From Shewanella sp. MBTL60-007 (GTDB taxonomy: Bacteria; Pseudomonadota; Gammaproteobacteria; Enterobacterales; Shewanellaceae), in the NCBI RefSeq assembly GCF_019654915.1, contig NZ_BPET01000019.1:1-64000 (forward strand): a stretch of DNA of 64,000 nt, in the 5' to 3' direction. Below the pieces are notes generated by a model. It saw only the letters and a program-made list of their open reading frames with translations. It made no database searches and was not told the origin of the DNA. This document shows positions 17,225 to 25,853 of the stretch, in pieces (position 1 is the first letter of the stretch; the number at the start of each line of letters is the position of its first letter). Made by a program: the position numbers and the translations under genes.

Positions 17225-18070
17225 ATTAACGACGCTAACACCCGCTTACCTCGGCTGTTTATTAGCGCGACAGTCGCCATCTTGCTTGGGCTTTCTATTA
17301 CAGAAAGCTCAGCTCAACAAATAACTGAAGCAGCTGAAATAGCTGAAATAATTGGGCCTACAGCACAAACAAAGGGAGAATTGATCGTGAGCCAGCCGCA
17401 TATACTCACATTAAAAGATGTATCTTTCGATAAAGAGCAAGGCAGCATTGATGCCTATAAGGGCAACCATCAGCACATTATCATCCCCGACAATTTTGCT
17501 GGCATTGCTGTTACAGAGATCTCTGATTACGCCTTTTCAGAAGTAGAAGACATTGACGAAGATGCGACGCCAAAAAATCAGCTTATCAGCATGGTTATTC
17601 CTGACACAATCACCCATATTGGCGAAGGCGCGTTTCAGCGTAATGCCTTAACTGAAATTGTCATCCCAAGCTCTGTTACTCGCATTGGTTACTACGCATT
17701 TGCAGAAAATGCTCTCACCCAAGTGGATATCTCAGATTCAGTGGTTGAAATTGTCGAAGGTGCATTTCGTGATAACGCTATTGAGCAGCTCACTCTCGGT
17801 AAGTCGGTGTCGATTATTGAAGACTATGCCTTCGCTAACAACGCCATTAACAAGTTAAACCTGCCAAGCTCATTGAGCGAGATTGGCAATGAAGCCTTTG
17901 CTAACAATGCCATCACTCAGGTGTTAATTAGTAAAAACATCACCTATATCGGCTATGACGCTTTTGTTGGCAACCCACTAATTGGTCGACCAATAAGGCA
18001 CTTTGGTGAGAAAAAGCCTCCAAGAGAGCTGACAGATGAAGAGTGGCTCGAAGCGCTTGGTGATTTATAA
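17225..18070 (+). CDS. Exported leucine-rich-repeat (BspA-like) protein, apparent ATT start
   Basis: The recognisable protein consists of BspA/TpLRR-type repeats (forms such as ITHIGEGAFQRNALTEIVIPSS every 22-23 residues, about five copies). These repeats occur in surface and host-binding proteins. No ATG or GTG lies in frame before the repeats. TTG at 17282 would cut a hydrophobic segment in half. The frame is open back to 17207, and starting at ATT (17225), with GGAAG six bases upstream, gives a complete signal peptide (NDANTRLPR, then LFISATVAILLGLSITESSA). That start is therefore proposed, giving 281 residues. A sequencing error or an ancestral ATG lost by mutation are alternatives. Confidence 0.7.
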   Translation: MNDANTRLPRLFISATVAILLGLSITESSAQQITEAAEIAEIIGPTAQTKGELIVSQPHILTLKDVSFDKEQGSIDAYKGNHQHIIIPDNFAGIAVTEISDYAFSEVEDIDEDATPKNQLISMVIPDTITHIGEGAFQRNALTEIVIPSSVTRIGYYAFAENALTQVDISDSVVEIVEGAFRDNAIEQLTLGKSVSIIEDYAFANNAINKLNLPSSLSEIGNEAFANNAITQVLISKNITYIGYDAFVGNPLIGRPIRHFGEKKPPRELTDEEWLEALGDL

Positions 18071-18108
18071 ATTTAAGTCGCCCTCAAACTTTTTTGGAGG
18101 AGCAGGTA

Positions 18109-18151
18109 ATCAAGCTGCACTTGATAAAGATCGTGGCATAGCCCCAACCAC
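18109..18151 (+). repeat. Degenerate fragment (C) of the composite hairpin repeat
   Basis: ATCAAGCTGCACTTGAT (18109-18125) is a 7-3-7 hairpin with one mismatch, followed by AAAGATCGTGG and a GTGG...CCAC remnant to 18151. It matches the opening hairpin pair of copy A at 18834-18874 and lies 38 bases after the LRR gene stop. Confidence 0.55.
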
Positions 18152-18170
18152 TCTATAAAGGGAGCAGGGC

Positions 18171-18683
18171 TTACACATTGCGCACGATAAAGCTGTCAGC
18201 GGCTGAGGTCATCTGCAGGTACATCACGTAACAGACGGGAATTAACACCAAAGAGAACACCACCAACATCACAATCATAAACAGATGCATTGTTGGCTTG
18301 ATGACAGCAGTATCGGGGTTACTGGGCTTGTAGTGCACTAAAATCTTCTTGTCACTAGGAAACTCTGCCACCAAGGCTTCGGCCTCCTCTATAGAGTAAC
18401 CGGGGATGGCACCTGTGATGTCTGTCTTATTGCTCTTGTGGTAAATTTTACCGTCAACAGCATAGAAATACTCGATAGCAACCTCGTAATGAGAATCGGC
18501 GCTGCTTCTTTCATGGTAGCGTTCAATGATCCAGCTATTCACCACCATCCCTTTAGCCGTCGGCCAATTAAAAGATGCATGAAACTGATGCACAACATAG
18601 GTTGCCAGACCCACAGCAAAAGAGAACATGATAAACATAAACCACATTAAATTTGAAACTTGCGACAGCTTAAACCGCTTCAC
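18171..18683 (-). CDS. DUF3592 family membrane protein
   Basis: About 170 residues with a hydrophobic helix near each end (roughly 12-32 and 133-157). Between them lies a soluble domain with the DUF3592 pattern: FNWPTAKGMVVNSWI, then VAIEYFYAVDGKIYH and ILVHYKPSNPDTAVI. The family is widespread and its function is unknown. A GTG at 18683 with AGAGGAA six bases upstream is the best start; an ATG at 18707 adds eight residues. The region to the left carries fragment C of the hairpin repeat and the region to the right carries copy A. Confidence 0.8.
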   Translation of the reverse strand: MKRFKLSQVSNLMWFMFIMFSFAVGLATYVVHQFHASFNWPTAKGMVVNSWIIERYHERSSADSHYEVAIEYFYAVDGKIYHKSNKTDITGAIPGYSIEEAEALVAEFPSDKKILVHYKPSNPDTAVIKPTMHLFMIVMLVVFSLVLIPVCYVMYLQMTSAADSFIVRNV

Positions 18684-18833
18684 TATTATTCCTCTTGTTA
18701 TCCTCATAATTAGCCATCAAAGCTCGATAGCCTTTCATTAGCCTAATCAATGGCCAGAAAGTGACAATGCTCAGCAATAGTGCCCCTGAAAGCCTAAAAG
18801 TTTCCTTTAATCTCATTTGACCAAGGCAATGCA

Positions 18834-19087
18834 ATCAAGCTCTGCTTGATAAAGGTCGTGAGCTTCCAGCTCACACACGGCCAAGAGGGGATCAACAGCA
18901 ATCCCCTCTTGGATCACCCTGCCGCCCCAGACGAAGTTGTTGATCCTCAGTCATTTTCGAAAATCGCTATCGCCTCAGAATCGCCATCCATGGCTCTACT
19001 AAGGCTACCTCGTCATCCATGACTCGCTCACGCGATTTGTCTTCAATAACCTCGGCAACTCCGATGGGGATTAGGTGTTTTCTGTGA
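18834..19087 (+). repeat. Composite hairpin repeat, copy A
   Basis: The copy reads in order: two 7-3-7 mini-hairpins (ATCAAGCTCTGCTTGAT at 18834-18850; GTGAGCTTCCAGCTCAC at 18858-18874), a 12-base-pair stem-loop (18881-18912), the word CGCCCCAGACGAAGTTGT (18923-18940), small stems around CCATCCATGG and GTCATCCATGAC, then CGGCAACTCCGATGGGG (19053-19069) and TGTGAG. The same order appears inverted in copy B, with different but still self-complementary stems. The surrounding gap (18708-19205) holds no gene. Confidence 0.8.
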
Positions 19088-19205
19088 GTCCATTGGAAAA
19101 TGTAATTTAATCATTTGCCATCTATTCGCCAGCATCTTTCAAAGTCGCCAACTATGATTTCCACATTGATTTACAACAGAAAAATCATCATTCAACGGTT
19201 ACCCT

Positions 19206-19451
19206 CTAACTGATTACAGCCTTTATGCCCCAACCTAATCCAAACAGCACAGACATAAAAATGCCTTGGATAGGAAGAGAGGAGAAAAGTACCTTCCAAT
19301 AAATCCCCCTAGACTTTGCCATATCAGCCTTCCCAACAGGGAAATGCAAACCAATAAAAGCTGCGGCTATAGAAGCAGGGATAAGCAGCCAAAAGGTAAC
19401 TTGCATGTAACCACAAACAATAACCGCAATAATTAGAAATGTTCCAAGCAT
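19206..19451 (-). CDS. Small hydrophobic protein, three predicted membrane helices
   Basis: An 81-residue protein with hydrophobic stretches at about 3-14, 19-36 and 58-78 and a central basic loop (GKADMAKSRG). AAGGATAGG precedes the ATG. No family was recognised. The gene lies between the two inverted copies of the composite hairpin repeat. The hydrophobicity pattern and ribosome site argue for a real gene, but its shortness keeps confidence moderate. Confidence 0.55.
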   Translation of the reverse strand: MLGTFLIIAVIVCGYMQVTFWLLIPASIAAAFIGLHFPVGKADMAKSRGIYWKVLFSSLPIQGIFMSVLFGLGWGIKAVIS

Positions 19452-19683
19452 ACAACCTATCCTTCACTATTCGATAAATTTACTCTGACCCGATAATTAC
19501 GATAATTAAAAGTTGTTCCTCATAGAACTTTTATTAACTCTTCGTAAACTTCCATATCCACCTTAAGCTGCTAAGAATTTAATATGAGACATGCGCACCG
19601 CATGGATGCTGCCCTAAACAATTTCACAGCATTATTTATCAAAAAAACCATTAATAACAATAAATTACAAAGCCACACAAAAG

Positions 19684-20094
19684 CTCACAGGAAACACCAA
19701 TCCCCCATCGGAGTTGCCGAAGTACGTTGAAGAAATAGTCGTGATGCCGACATGGATGTCGGCGTAGCTTTCGCGGGGCAGGATGCCCCATCGGAAGCGT
19801 TAGACTATTTCGAATAAGTACGAGGGAGACAACTTCGTCTGGGGCGTCATGGTGGATGCAAGGAGGATAAGGACGAGCAGTCCTCCTTGCCCGGGTGTGG
19901 GATGGAATCCCACGACTTTGGTCAGGCGCAGCCTGATGCATTACCAATGTGGGACGAAGCGCCACGACTTTTATCAAACGAAATTTGATTGACTCTTATG
20001 TGGGATGAAATCCCACGACTTTAATAGTTAGACGGAGTCTAACTTAAAGGTCAGGCAGAGCCTGATAAAAAACAGTTTTTAGACAAAGTCTAAA
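19684..20094 (-). repeat. Composite hairpin repeat, copy B (inverted relative to A)
   Basis: Read on the minus strand the element starts at the stop codon of the gene at 20090-20515. It consists of eight mini-hairpins (plus-strand spans 20078-20094, 20050-20066, 20027-20043, 20000-20016, 19973-19989, 19949-19965, 19921-19937, 19897-19913), a 10-base-pair stem-loop (19858-19890), the shared 18-base word (19829-19846), stems around GGGGCATCCTGCCCC and GCCGACATCCATGTCGGC, then CGGCAACTCCGATGGGG (19703-19719). Most mini-hairpins are 7-base arms around a pyrimidine-rich 3-base loop, many followed by AAAGTCGTG. They recur every 23-28 bases, giving a hairpin-pair period of about 51 bases. The region 19452-20089 holds no convincing gene. 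Confidence 0.85.
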
Positions 20095-20515
20095 TAAACA
20101 TGGCTATCATGCCACCCACAGTGGCTGCGGCCTTAACATATTGGCCTGCCGAATATGACGGGTCACCGTTCTCATCGATCTCTTCAGGATGATCGAGCCC
20201 CAGCGCACCAAAGACAAAGGATTCAAGCCCCCCCTCTTCTTCCGGCGCGGCATCGGCCTTAGGTGTAGAGCTATCTGCTTTAGGTAAAGAGCCTTCGTCT
20301 TTAACAGCCTGCTGCTCATCGGCCAACTTTTGCTGGGCTCCCGCAGAAATCGCCACATTGGTACTGGCGCCCACATTAGGTAAAGGCGCCACTGAAGTCG
20401 CTGCTAGGGTAGCTGTTTTATTAGCCACAGGTGTATTAGTGACCGAAGCCGTAATTGCGCTCCCGACTGCACTCCCTACTGCACTTGCTATAGCACCATT
20501 AACAGAAGTCATCAA
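20090..20515 (-). CDS. Ala/Ser/Thr-rich small protein of unknown function
   Basis: A 141-residue low-complexity protein. An Ala/Ser/Thr-rich N-terminal half is followed by a charged stretch with two Asp/Glu/Lys-rich segments (about 70-95). A short hydrophobic end, AAATVGGMIAMFI, could insert in a membrane. AGGAATG-type spacing (AGAGGAATG) precedes the ATG. The stop codon lies in the arm of the first mini-hairpin of repeat copy B, so its mRNA would end in that structured region. The gene lies downstream of the DUF4347 gene in the same direction. Not recognised. Confidence 0.6.
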   Translation of the reverse strand: MMTSVNGAIASAVGSAVGSAITASVTNTPVANKTATLAATSVAPLPNVGASTNVAISAGAQQKLADEQQAVKDEGSLPKADSSTPKADAAPEEEGGLESFVFGALGLDHPEEIDENGDPSYSAGQYVKAAATVGGMIAMFI

Positions 20516-20665
20516 ACATTCCTCTAATTAATCCCTTTTACAACAGTGGGATATACTCGTGCAGATAGTAAGCAGGAAACCATTAACCTCAAAGTAAATT
20601 TTGTCGAAAGTTTGATACAAAACGTATCATAGCTTACCCCTTAGCTTATCCCTTAGCAGCTCCTC

Positions 20666-21415
20666 TTAAAAACTAAAGCGAGTACGCTTGACCCAGTGCG
20701 GATCTTCTTGAGCCCCTTTAATATGGACAATATCGACATTGAGCCGGGTTAGATTTGCCAACACTCCGATAAACTCTTGACCATAATGGCTAGTGATGAG
20801 ATTTGTCGTGTAGAGAGTCAGCTCGCTATTATCGCTAAATTGCTCTCCAAAAAGGCTTAGGCTGGACTGATGTTCAAGCAGATAGTTTTTATCTACCCAG
20901 CGGCCGCCTAGGTAGATTGCCGAGCTTGAGGCTTTAGCGACTATGGTCACATTAGAATAGAGCGGCTCATCATATAGCGCCCGATTTATCTGCTCAAACG
21001 GTTCAGCATCCTCCTCAAGAATAAGCAGATGCAACTCGCCTCTCACGCCTGAGAGGATCCGCTCAATCTGCTCGAGCCTGCGATCGACAATGATTAGATT
21101 GATGCTTTGCTCCGCATCGACAAAGGCACTATTTATCTTGGTTGGCACAAGACTCTTTGGTCCTGCCATAACGCTATTAATCAATAGCAATAGGCACAGA
21201 AGCAGTAACCAGTAAAAGGGAAACTCATGGGTTCGTCTATGCTTGCGCTTTTTTTTGCTGCCACCTCTCGTTAAAGGCCATCGACTACCTAGGTATTGAG
21301 TGAAAAAGTACCGAGTAAAAATCTTGCAGATAAAAAACTGCCCCTTACAGATCTTCATCTCGGTAAGACTATCGTTAAAAGTGCTGTAATGGCTTGCCTG
21401 TTTGAGAGCGTTCAT
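20666..21415 (-). CDS. Stand-alone DUF4347 domain protein, membrane-anchored
   Basis: Up to 249 residues; the start is uncertain, with a second Met at codon 20. A basic stretch (GGSKKKRKHRR, about 51-61) precedes one hydrophobic helix (about 67-85, ending SVMA), so this is a signal anchor or long signal peptide. The remainder resembles DUF4347: LIIVDRRLEQIERILSG, HLLILEEDAEPFEQINRAL, then SSAIYLGGRWVDK and LTLYTTNLITSHYGQEFIGV. DUF4347 normally forms the N-terminus of very large adhesin/RTX-like proteins. Here it stands alone, and the usual SHG motif is not evident. Either it is a relic of a larger gene or a separate small protein. Confidence 0.6.
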   Translation of the reverse strand: MNALKQASHYSTFNDSLTEMKICKGQFFICKIFTRYFFTQYLGSRWPLTRGGSKKKRKHRRTHEFPFYWLLLLCLLLLINSVMAGPKSLVPTKINSAFVDAEQSINLIIVDRRLEQIERILSGVRGELHLLILEEDAEPFEQINRALYDEPLYSNVTIVAKASSSAIYLGGRWVDKNYLLEHQSSLSLFGEQFSDNSELTLYTTNLITSHYGQEFIGVLANLTRLNVDIVHIKGAQEDPHWVKRTRFSF

Positions 21416-21593
21416 CGTGAGCTCCTTAAAAAAGAGAACACACTCACTACTGCATATAACAAACCAAATTATCTTTACCCTTTAACCTCAAAATGTTAGC
21501 GAACTCGTTGCCGCCTTTGTTAAGCGTTACTCACCAGCGCTCTTATTGTGCAATGCATTTTGCTTGCGCTTTGGCGGCAACATGATAAACGCA

Positions 21594-21641
21594 AAAAGCC
21601 TCTCATCTCCGTCACATTAATAGTGGAGATGAGAGGCTTTC
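21594..21641 (-). terminator. Terminator after glnE
   Basis: A 16-base-pair perfect stem (AAAGCCTCTCATCTCC at 21595-21610 with GGAGATGAGAGGCTTT at 21625-21640) lies directly downstream of glnE. On the minus strand the stem ends in TTT and is followed by TGCG, so the T run is short. Confidence 0.85.
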
Positions 21642-21675
21642 TTCACCGAGAAAATCACGGGGGTTACAGAGGTGA

Positions 21676-24531
21676 TTATTCGCCTAAGATCTGTTTATAG
21701 ATAGCTTCTACCCGCTCACTATGGGACTTAACGGCATCAATCGGCAACACAGGCTTCTTCTGCTGCAGTACCAATCTATGGCTTTCGTCACGCAGGTGAC
21801 AATAGGCCTGAGTTAGTAGCTGTGCAGTCTCAAAGGGGAGCAGTTCTAGCTCGGCCAGCTCGGCAAAGATCCTCACATTATCAGACCAGAACGACAGTGA
21901 CTTGTGATCGCAGGCGTGAGCCAATACTAGGTACTGAGCGATAAACTCGATATCGGCGATACCGCCGCTGCTCTGCTTAAGATCGAACATTCCCTCATCG
22001 ACCTTTAATAGATGATCGCGCATCTTAAGCCGCATCTCTCTGACATCTTTGGCCAGCGCCTCGTTATCTCGTCGTGTCTCTAGCACTTCGGCTCTGATCT
22101 CATTGAATCGACTGCAAAGGGAAACGTCACCAAACATAAAGCGCGCTCTCACCAAGGCTTGATGCTCCCAGGTCCAAGCATCACTGCGCTGATACTCGCC
22201 GAAGTGTTCGATTTCGCTCACCAATAACCCGGATGCACCCGAGGGCCTTAGGCGCATATCCACCTCATAGAGTTCACCAGAGTTAGTACGGGTCGAGAAC
22301 AGGTGTAACACCCGCTGGGCAAGCTTTAAGTAGAAGTGACCGATATCGATCGCTCTGTCGCCATTGGTCTGCCCGGCTTGACTGCCATTATGGAGAAAGA
22401 CCAGATCTAAGTCTGATCCGTAGCCGAGTTCGATGCCTCCGGCCTTGCCATAACCCACGACGGCAAACCCCATTTCATTGTCTTTAAGATTTCCAGGCAC
22501 CCCATGGCGAGCACTCACCTGAGCCCATGCCTGATGCACTACCTGCTCGATAATCGCTTCGGCTAGGAAGGTTAAGTGATCACTCACCTCCATCACTGGC
22601 AATACTCCCGTCACGTCTGCTGCGGCAATCTTTAACTGCTGTGATAACTTAAACTGGCGCAGCGCCTCCATCTGCTGCTCCATATCATCCTCAGGCACTC
22701 TAAGCAGGTACTGGCGTAACTCACTGCCGTAATCATCGAGGGATGTGGTGTCATAGAGCTGCGCCGGATCGATAAGCTCATCGAGCAACATGGGGAACTT
22801 AGCTAACTGCTCGGCAATCCATGGACTGGCAAGACAAAGGCTCACAAGCTGCTGCCGTGCGCCGGGATTTTCACATAAGAGTTCAAGGTAGGTGGTGCGC
22901 GTCAGGATCTGATCTAGCACTTTTGAAACTTGCTCAAATGCTTTAGATGGATGCGGAATATTGGTGAGTTCACATAAGAGCTTAGGCATCAGCTTGTCTA
23001 AGGTCTCACGCCCTCTAGGGCCAATAGTGCGGCGTACCACGGTGTCGTGCCAGCTGTTCAGTAGAGGCCACAGCTCCACGTCATCTATGCCCTGCTCCTC
23101 TAATATAGCTAAGGCGTGATCATCTTCATAGGCATTCCATAACTGCTGTGTCCAGGTCTCGCTATGATCATCAAGGTTATTGCCGCCAACGGTATCGTTA
23201 AAATGACGATGGATCCGCCTCATCGCGGCCTCGATCTGCTCGCGTAGATCCATCTCTGTGTCGGCTCCAAGGGCATAACATAATCGCTGCCAGTTCAGTT
23301 CACTGCTCGGCAGGGTCTGTGTCTGCTCATCATTGATGGCCTGCAGTAAATTCTCGACTCGGCGCAACAAGATATAGCTTTTTTCAAGCTCATCGACGGC
23401 CAAGTATTCCAGCTGACCTAGCTGATACAGGGTATTGATGGCACCAAACAAGCTCTGCTGGCGTAATGCGGGCTCACGGCCGCCACGGATAAGCTGAAAG
23501 CTCTGCACCACAAACTCAACCTCACGGATACCGCCTGCGCCGAGCTTAATATTGTTAGTAAGCTTTCTGCGGCGCACCTCTTGGGTGATCAAGCCCTTCA
23601 TCTTTCGCAGTGACTCGATGGCCGAAAAGTCTAAGTAACGGCGGTACACAAAGGGGCGTAATAAGTCATGTAGTTCGTCGGAGTCCGATGTCCAAGGCCC
23701 GAGCGCCCGAGCTTTGACCATGGCGTAGCGCTCCCAATCACGTCCTTGCTCTTGGTAATAATCTTCTAGCCCGCTAAAGCTCACCACCAATGGCCCACTC
23801 TCGCCGTACGGGCGCAGGCGCATATCGACGCGGTAGACAAATCCATCCACCGTAACTTGATTCAAGAGGTTTACTAGACGCTGGCCCATACGAATAAAGA
23901 ACTGCTGATTCTCTATGGCGCGGCGTCCGCCAATGGTTTCACCATGCTCGGGGAAGGTAAAAATAAGGTCGATATCTGAGGAGAAGTTCAGCTCACGGCC
24001 ACCCAGTTTGCCCATGCCCAAGATCAATAATTTCTGCGGCTTACCTTGCCTATCGCTTGGGGTACCCTGTGAGGCGCACATCTCGCGATACAACCAGTCG
24101 CGAGCGGCAATCACCAGCGCTTCTGCCAGCGCCGATAGGTCTAATAGGGATTCTTGCAGTTCACTGTAATCACAGAAATCACGCCAAGCAATACGCACCA
24201 TCTGACGATTACGGTACTGACGTAAAATACGTTTTACCTGCTCTTCATCGGTAATATCGGCTAACAGCTTACTCAGTTCGCCGTCGAAGGCTTGGCGCTG
24301 AATGTTATCCAGTTCATGCTCAAATAATGCGGGGATCCACTCAGGATTGCGCCATAGTTGCGTGCCGATAAAGTCACTTAACGCAAAGATAGTTTTTAGC
24401 TCTTGTTGCTGCGCCTGGGTCAAGGATGAAACTAAGTGCGCGGAGTGGTCATTCAACCTTTGCCAATACTGTTCTGCACTCGCAGCCATTTGAGTGGAAA
24501 CAAGCTTATTACCCATTGAAGCCGTGTGCAT
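21676..24531 (-). CDS. glnE: Glutamine synthetase adenylyltransferase / adenylyl-removing enzyme
   Basis: A 951-residue bifunctional enzyme that adenylylates and deadenylylates glutamine synthetase in response to PII and glutamine. Both nucleotidyltransferase domains are intact: [18 protein letters not shown] near residue 180 (the deadenylylating half) and [18 protein letters not shown] near 697 (the adenylylating half). E. coli GlnE has 946 residues. The ATG at 24531 with AGGG six bases upstream was chosen; the frame stays open 68 codons further upstream but with no protein-like signal. A palindrome shared with the PspA-type operon (24557-24571) sits 26 bases upstream of the start codon. Confidence 0.97.
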   Translation of the reverse strand: MHTASMGNKLVSTQMAASAEQYWQRLNDHSAHLVSSLTQAQQQELKTIFALSDFIGTQLWRNPEWIPALFEHELDNIQRQAFDGELSKLLADITDEEQVKRILRQYRNRQMVRIAWRDFCDYSELQESLLDLSALAEALVIAARDWLYREMCASQGTPSDRQGKPQKLLILGMGKLGGRELNFSSDIDLIFTFPEHGETIGGRRAIENQQFFIRMGQRLVNLLNQVTVDGFVYRVDMRLRPYGESGPLVVSFSGLEDYYQEQGRDWERYAMVKARALGPWTSDSDELHDLLRPFVYRRYLDFSAIESLRKMKGLITQEVRRRKLTNNIKLGAGGIREVEFVVQSFQLIRGGREPALRQQSLFGAINTLYQLGQLEYLAVDELEKSYILLRRVENLLQAINDEQTQTLPSSELNWQRLCYALGADTEMDLREQIEAAMRRIHRHFNDTVGGNNLDDHSETWTQQLWNAYEDDHALAILEEQGIDDVELWPLLNSWHDTVVRRTIGPRGRETLDKLMPKLLCELTNIPHPSKAFEQVSKVLDQILTRTTYLELLCENPGARQQLVSLCLASPWIAEQLAKFPMLLDELIDPAQLYDTTSLDDYGSELRQYLLRVPEDDMEQQMEALRQFKLSQQLKIAAADVTGVLPVMEVSDHLTFLAEAIIEQVVHQAWAQVSARHGVPGNLKDNEMGFAVVGYGKAGGIELGYGSDLDLVFLHNGSQAGQTNGDRAIDIGHFYLKLAQRVLHLFSTRTNSGELYEVDMRLRPSGASGLLVSEIEHFGEYQRSDAWTWEHQALVRARFMFGDVSLCSRFNEIRAEVLETRRDNEALAKDVREMRLKMRDHLLKVDEGMFDLKQSSGGIADIEFIAQYLVLAHACDHKSLSFWSDNVRIFAELAELELLPFETAQLLTQAYCHLRDESHRLVLQQKKPVLPIDAVKSHSERVEAIYKQILGE

Positions 24532-24556
24532 AATAATCCCTAACAAATTTGTATAT

Positions 24557-24571
24557 CGACATATTATGTCG
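24557..24571. promoter_or_regulatory. Palindromic site CGACATATTATGTCG upstream of glnE
   Basis: This is a perfect odd palindrome whose 13-base core recurs exactly, in one or the other orientation, at 28677-28689 and 28711-28723 before the DUF2170/PspA operon. It lies between glnE and the divergent lipoprotein gene that opens that gene cluster, so it may control either one. Confidence 0.6.
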
Positions 24572-24880
24572 TTGATGATATAGATAGAGCGTGAATAATT
24601 GTGAGCAACTTTTACTAATAATGTTGGCCAATTGAGGCTTTTTTCTCTAACTGCGCCATGAAAACAGGAACGGTAGTATTTTTGTGCTCTAATAAGCAAT
24701 ACTATACTCAAGCAGTGGCAATTGCAGTAAGGCAAATAATTTCTCTTGCGAATTCAATGTTTCAGCAAGTGAAAAGGACTTAATTAACTAAGGCTCATCG
24801 GTCTTTTAGGTCTGTGTAGCCCTGCATTAAGTGATATGAATTTGGCCACTTTAAGCACAATAACCCAATTTGGAGAAACT

Positions 24881-25840
24881 ATGGCAGGAATGCTAATCCG
24901 CGTTCTCACCGTCTTAATGGTTTTCGCCCTCGCAGGATGCGGCGATGATAGACCCGCTCAAGTTGCTAAGTATCAGCAGCTAACACAGCAGCGTCTGGAC
25001 ACCCTTAGCACTATGCTAAGTGACGGTCAGATCCGTAATGCGAATTTGCTTAAGCAATACGTTCAAGTATTGGAAAAGCAAAAGCCCGATTTAAGCCCCT
25101 TGCTAAACGAGCTCGCCACCGATGCAACTAATCGTGGCCCTATGTTTACCTCGCTCACACGGCGCTTAACCGAGTCGCAAAACCCTGCAAACTTTGTCGA
25201 TATCGATCAGCAACTTGCCGAAGTAGAGAACCTCTATCAAGCGGCAGATCCTAGCCTATTTAACGATATGCTGTCCGACCCCCTGAACGTGGTCGCCGAT
25301 ATGTCTGACGGTGCATTGGCACGAGTTAACTCTATTAGCCGTGAAGCGGCGGCACTCGCCAATGGTGCAGAAGATTTTGGTGCTGGCAGTCAATTAGTGG
25401 GTAACCCAGCTTATGGTAGTTGGCAGACGGGCTCAAACGGCATGTCGTTTTGGGCGTGGTATGGCATGTACTCTATGTTCTCCAACCTGACCCGCGGTCC
25501 AATCGGTTATGATCGCTGGTCTAGTCGCCGTAACTACAGTTACTACAACGATGTTGGCCGTTACCGCTACACCTCGCCAAAACAGGCCAGAGCACAGACT
25601 CAAACCTATGAGCGCACTAAGAAACAATTTAACTCTCAAGGTCGCAAGTTTGATAGCCCTTACGCCAAGTCGCGTACTGGCTCAACCAGCCTTTCGAGAC
25701 AGAGTAGCAGCACGCCAAAAGCCAGTTCAACAGGACGCACCACGAGCAGCAAGAGCAAGTTCCGCTCTAACTACTCTAAGGACAGCAGCTTCCGTAATTC
25801 CAGCAGTCGTACCACTCGCGGTGTTCGCCGAGGCAAATAA
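24881..25840 (+). CDS. Lipoprotein of the PspA/DUF350 cluster, Ser/Arg/Tyr-rich tail
   Basis: About 319 residues from the ATG at 24881 (GGAG five bases upstream). A lipoprotein signal ends FALAGC. The N-terminal 150 residues are predicted helical. After about residue 175 the protein becomes rich in Trp/Tyr/Ser/Arg (WAWYGMYSMFSNL, then a basic Ser-rich tail of some 100 residues). No family was recognised. It is followed after 13 bases by a DUF350 protein and belongs to the same conserved block as the spermidine synthase-like and PspA-like genes. A role at the envelope under membrane stress is inferred. Confidence 0.8.
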   Translation: MAGMLIRVLTVLMVFALAGCGDDRPAQVAKYQQLTQQRLDTLSTMLSDGQIRNANLLKQYVQVLEKQKPDLSPLLNELATDATNRGPMFTSLTRRLTESQNPANFVDIDQQLAEVENLYQAADPSLFNDMLSDPLNVVADMSDGALARVNSISREAAALANGAEDFGAGSQLVGNPAYGSWQTGSNGMSFWAWYGMYSMFSNLTRGPIGYDRWSSRRNYSYYNDVGRYRYTSPKQARAQTQTYERTKKQFNSQGRKFDSPYAKSRTGSTSLSRQSSSTPKASSTGRTTSSKSKFRSNYSKDSSFRNSSSRTTRGVRRGK

Positions 25841-25853
25841 TTAAGGAACTCTT

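Noticed and set aside
19651..19977. A 108-codon minus-strand reading frame
   Set aside because: It runs through the hairpin array of repeat copy B and its composition follows those repeats; no ribosome site or family resemblance.
19897..20094. Possible CRISPR array
   Set aside because: The regularly spaced units are self-complementary hairpins with varying stems and very short linkers, not identical repeats with unique 30-base spacers, and no cas gene is near.
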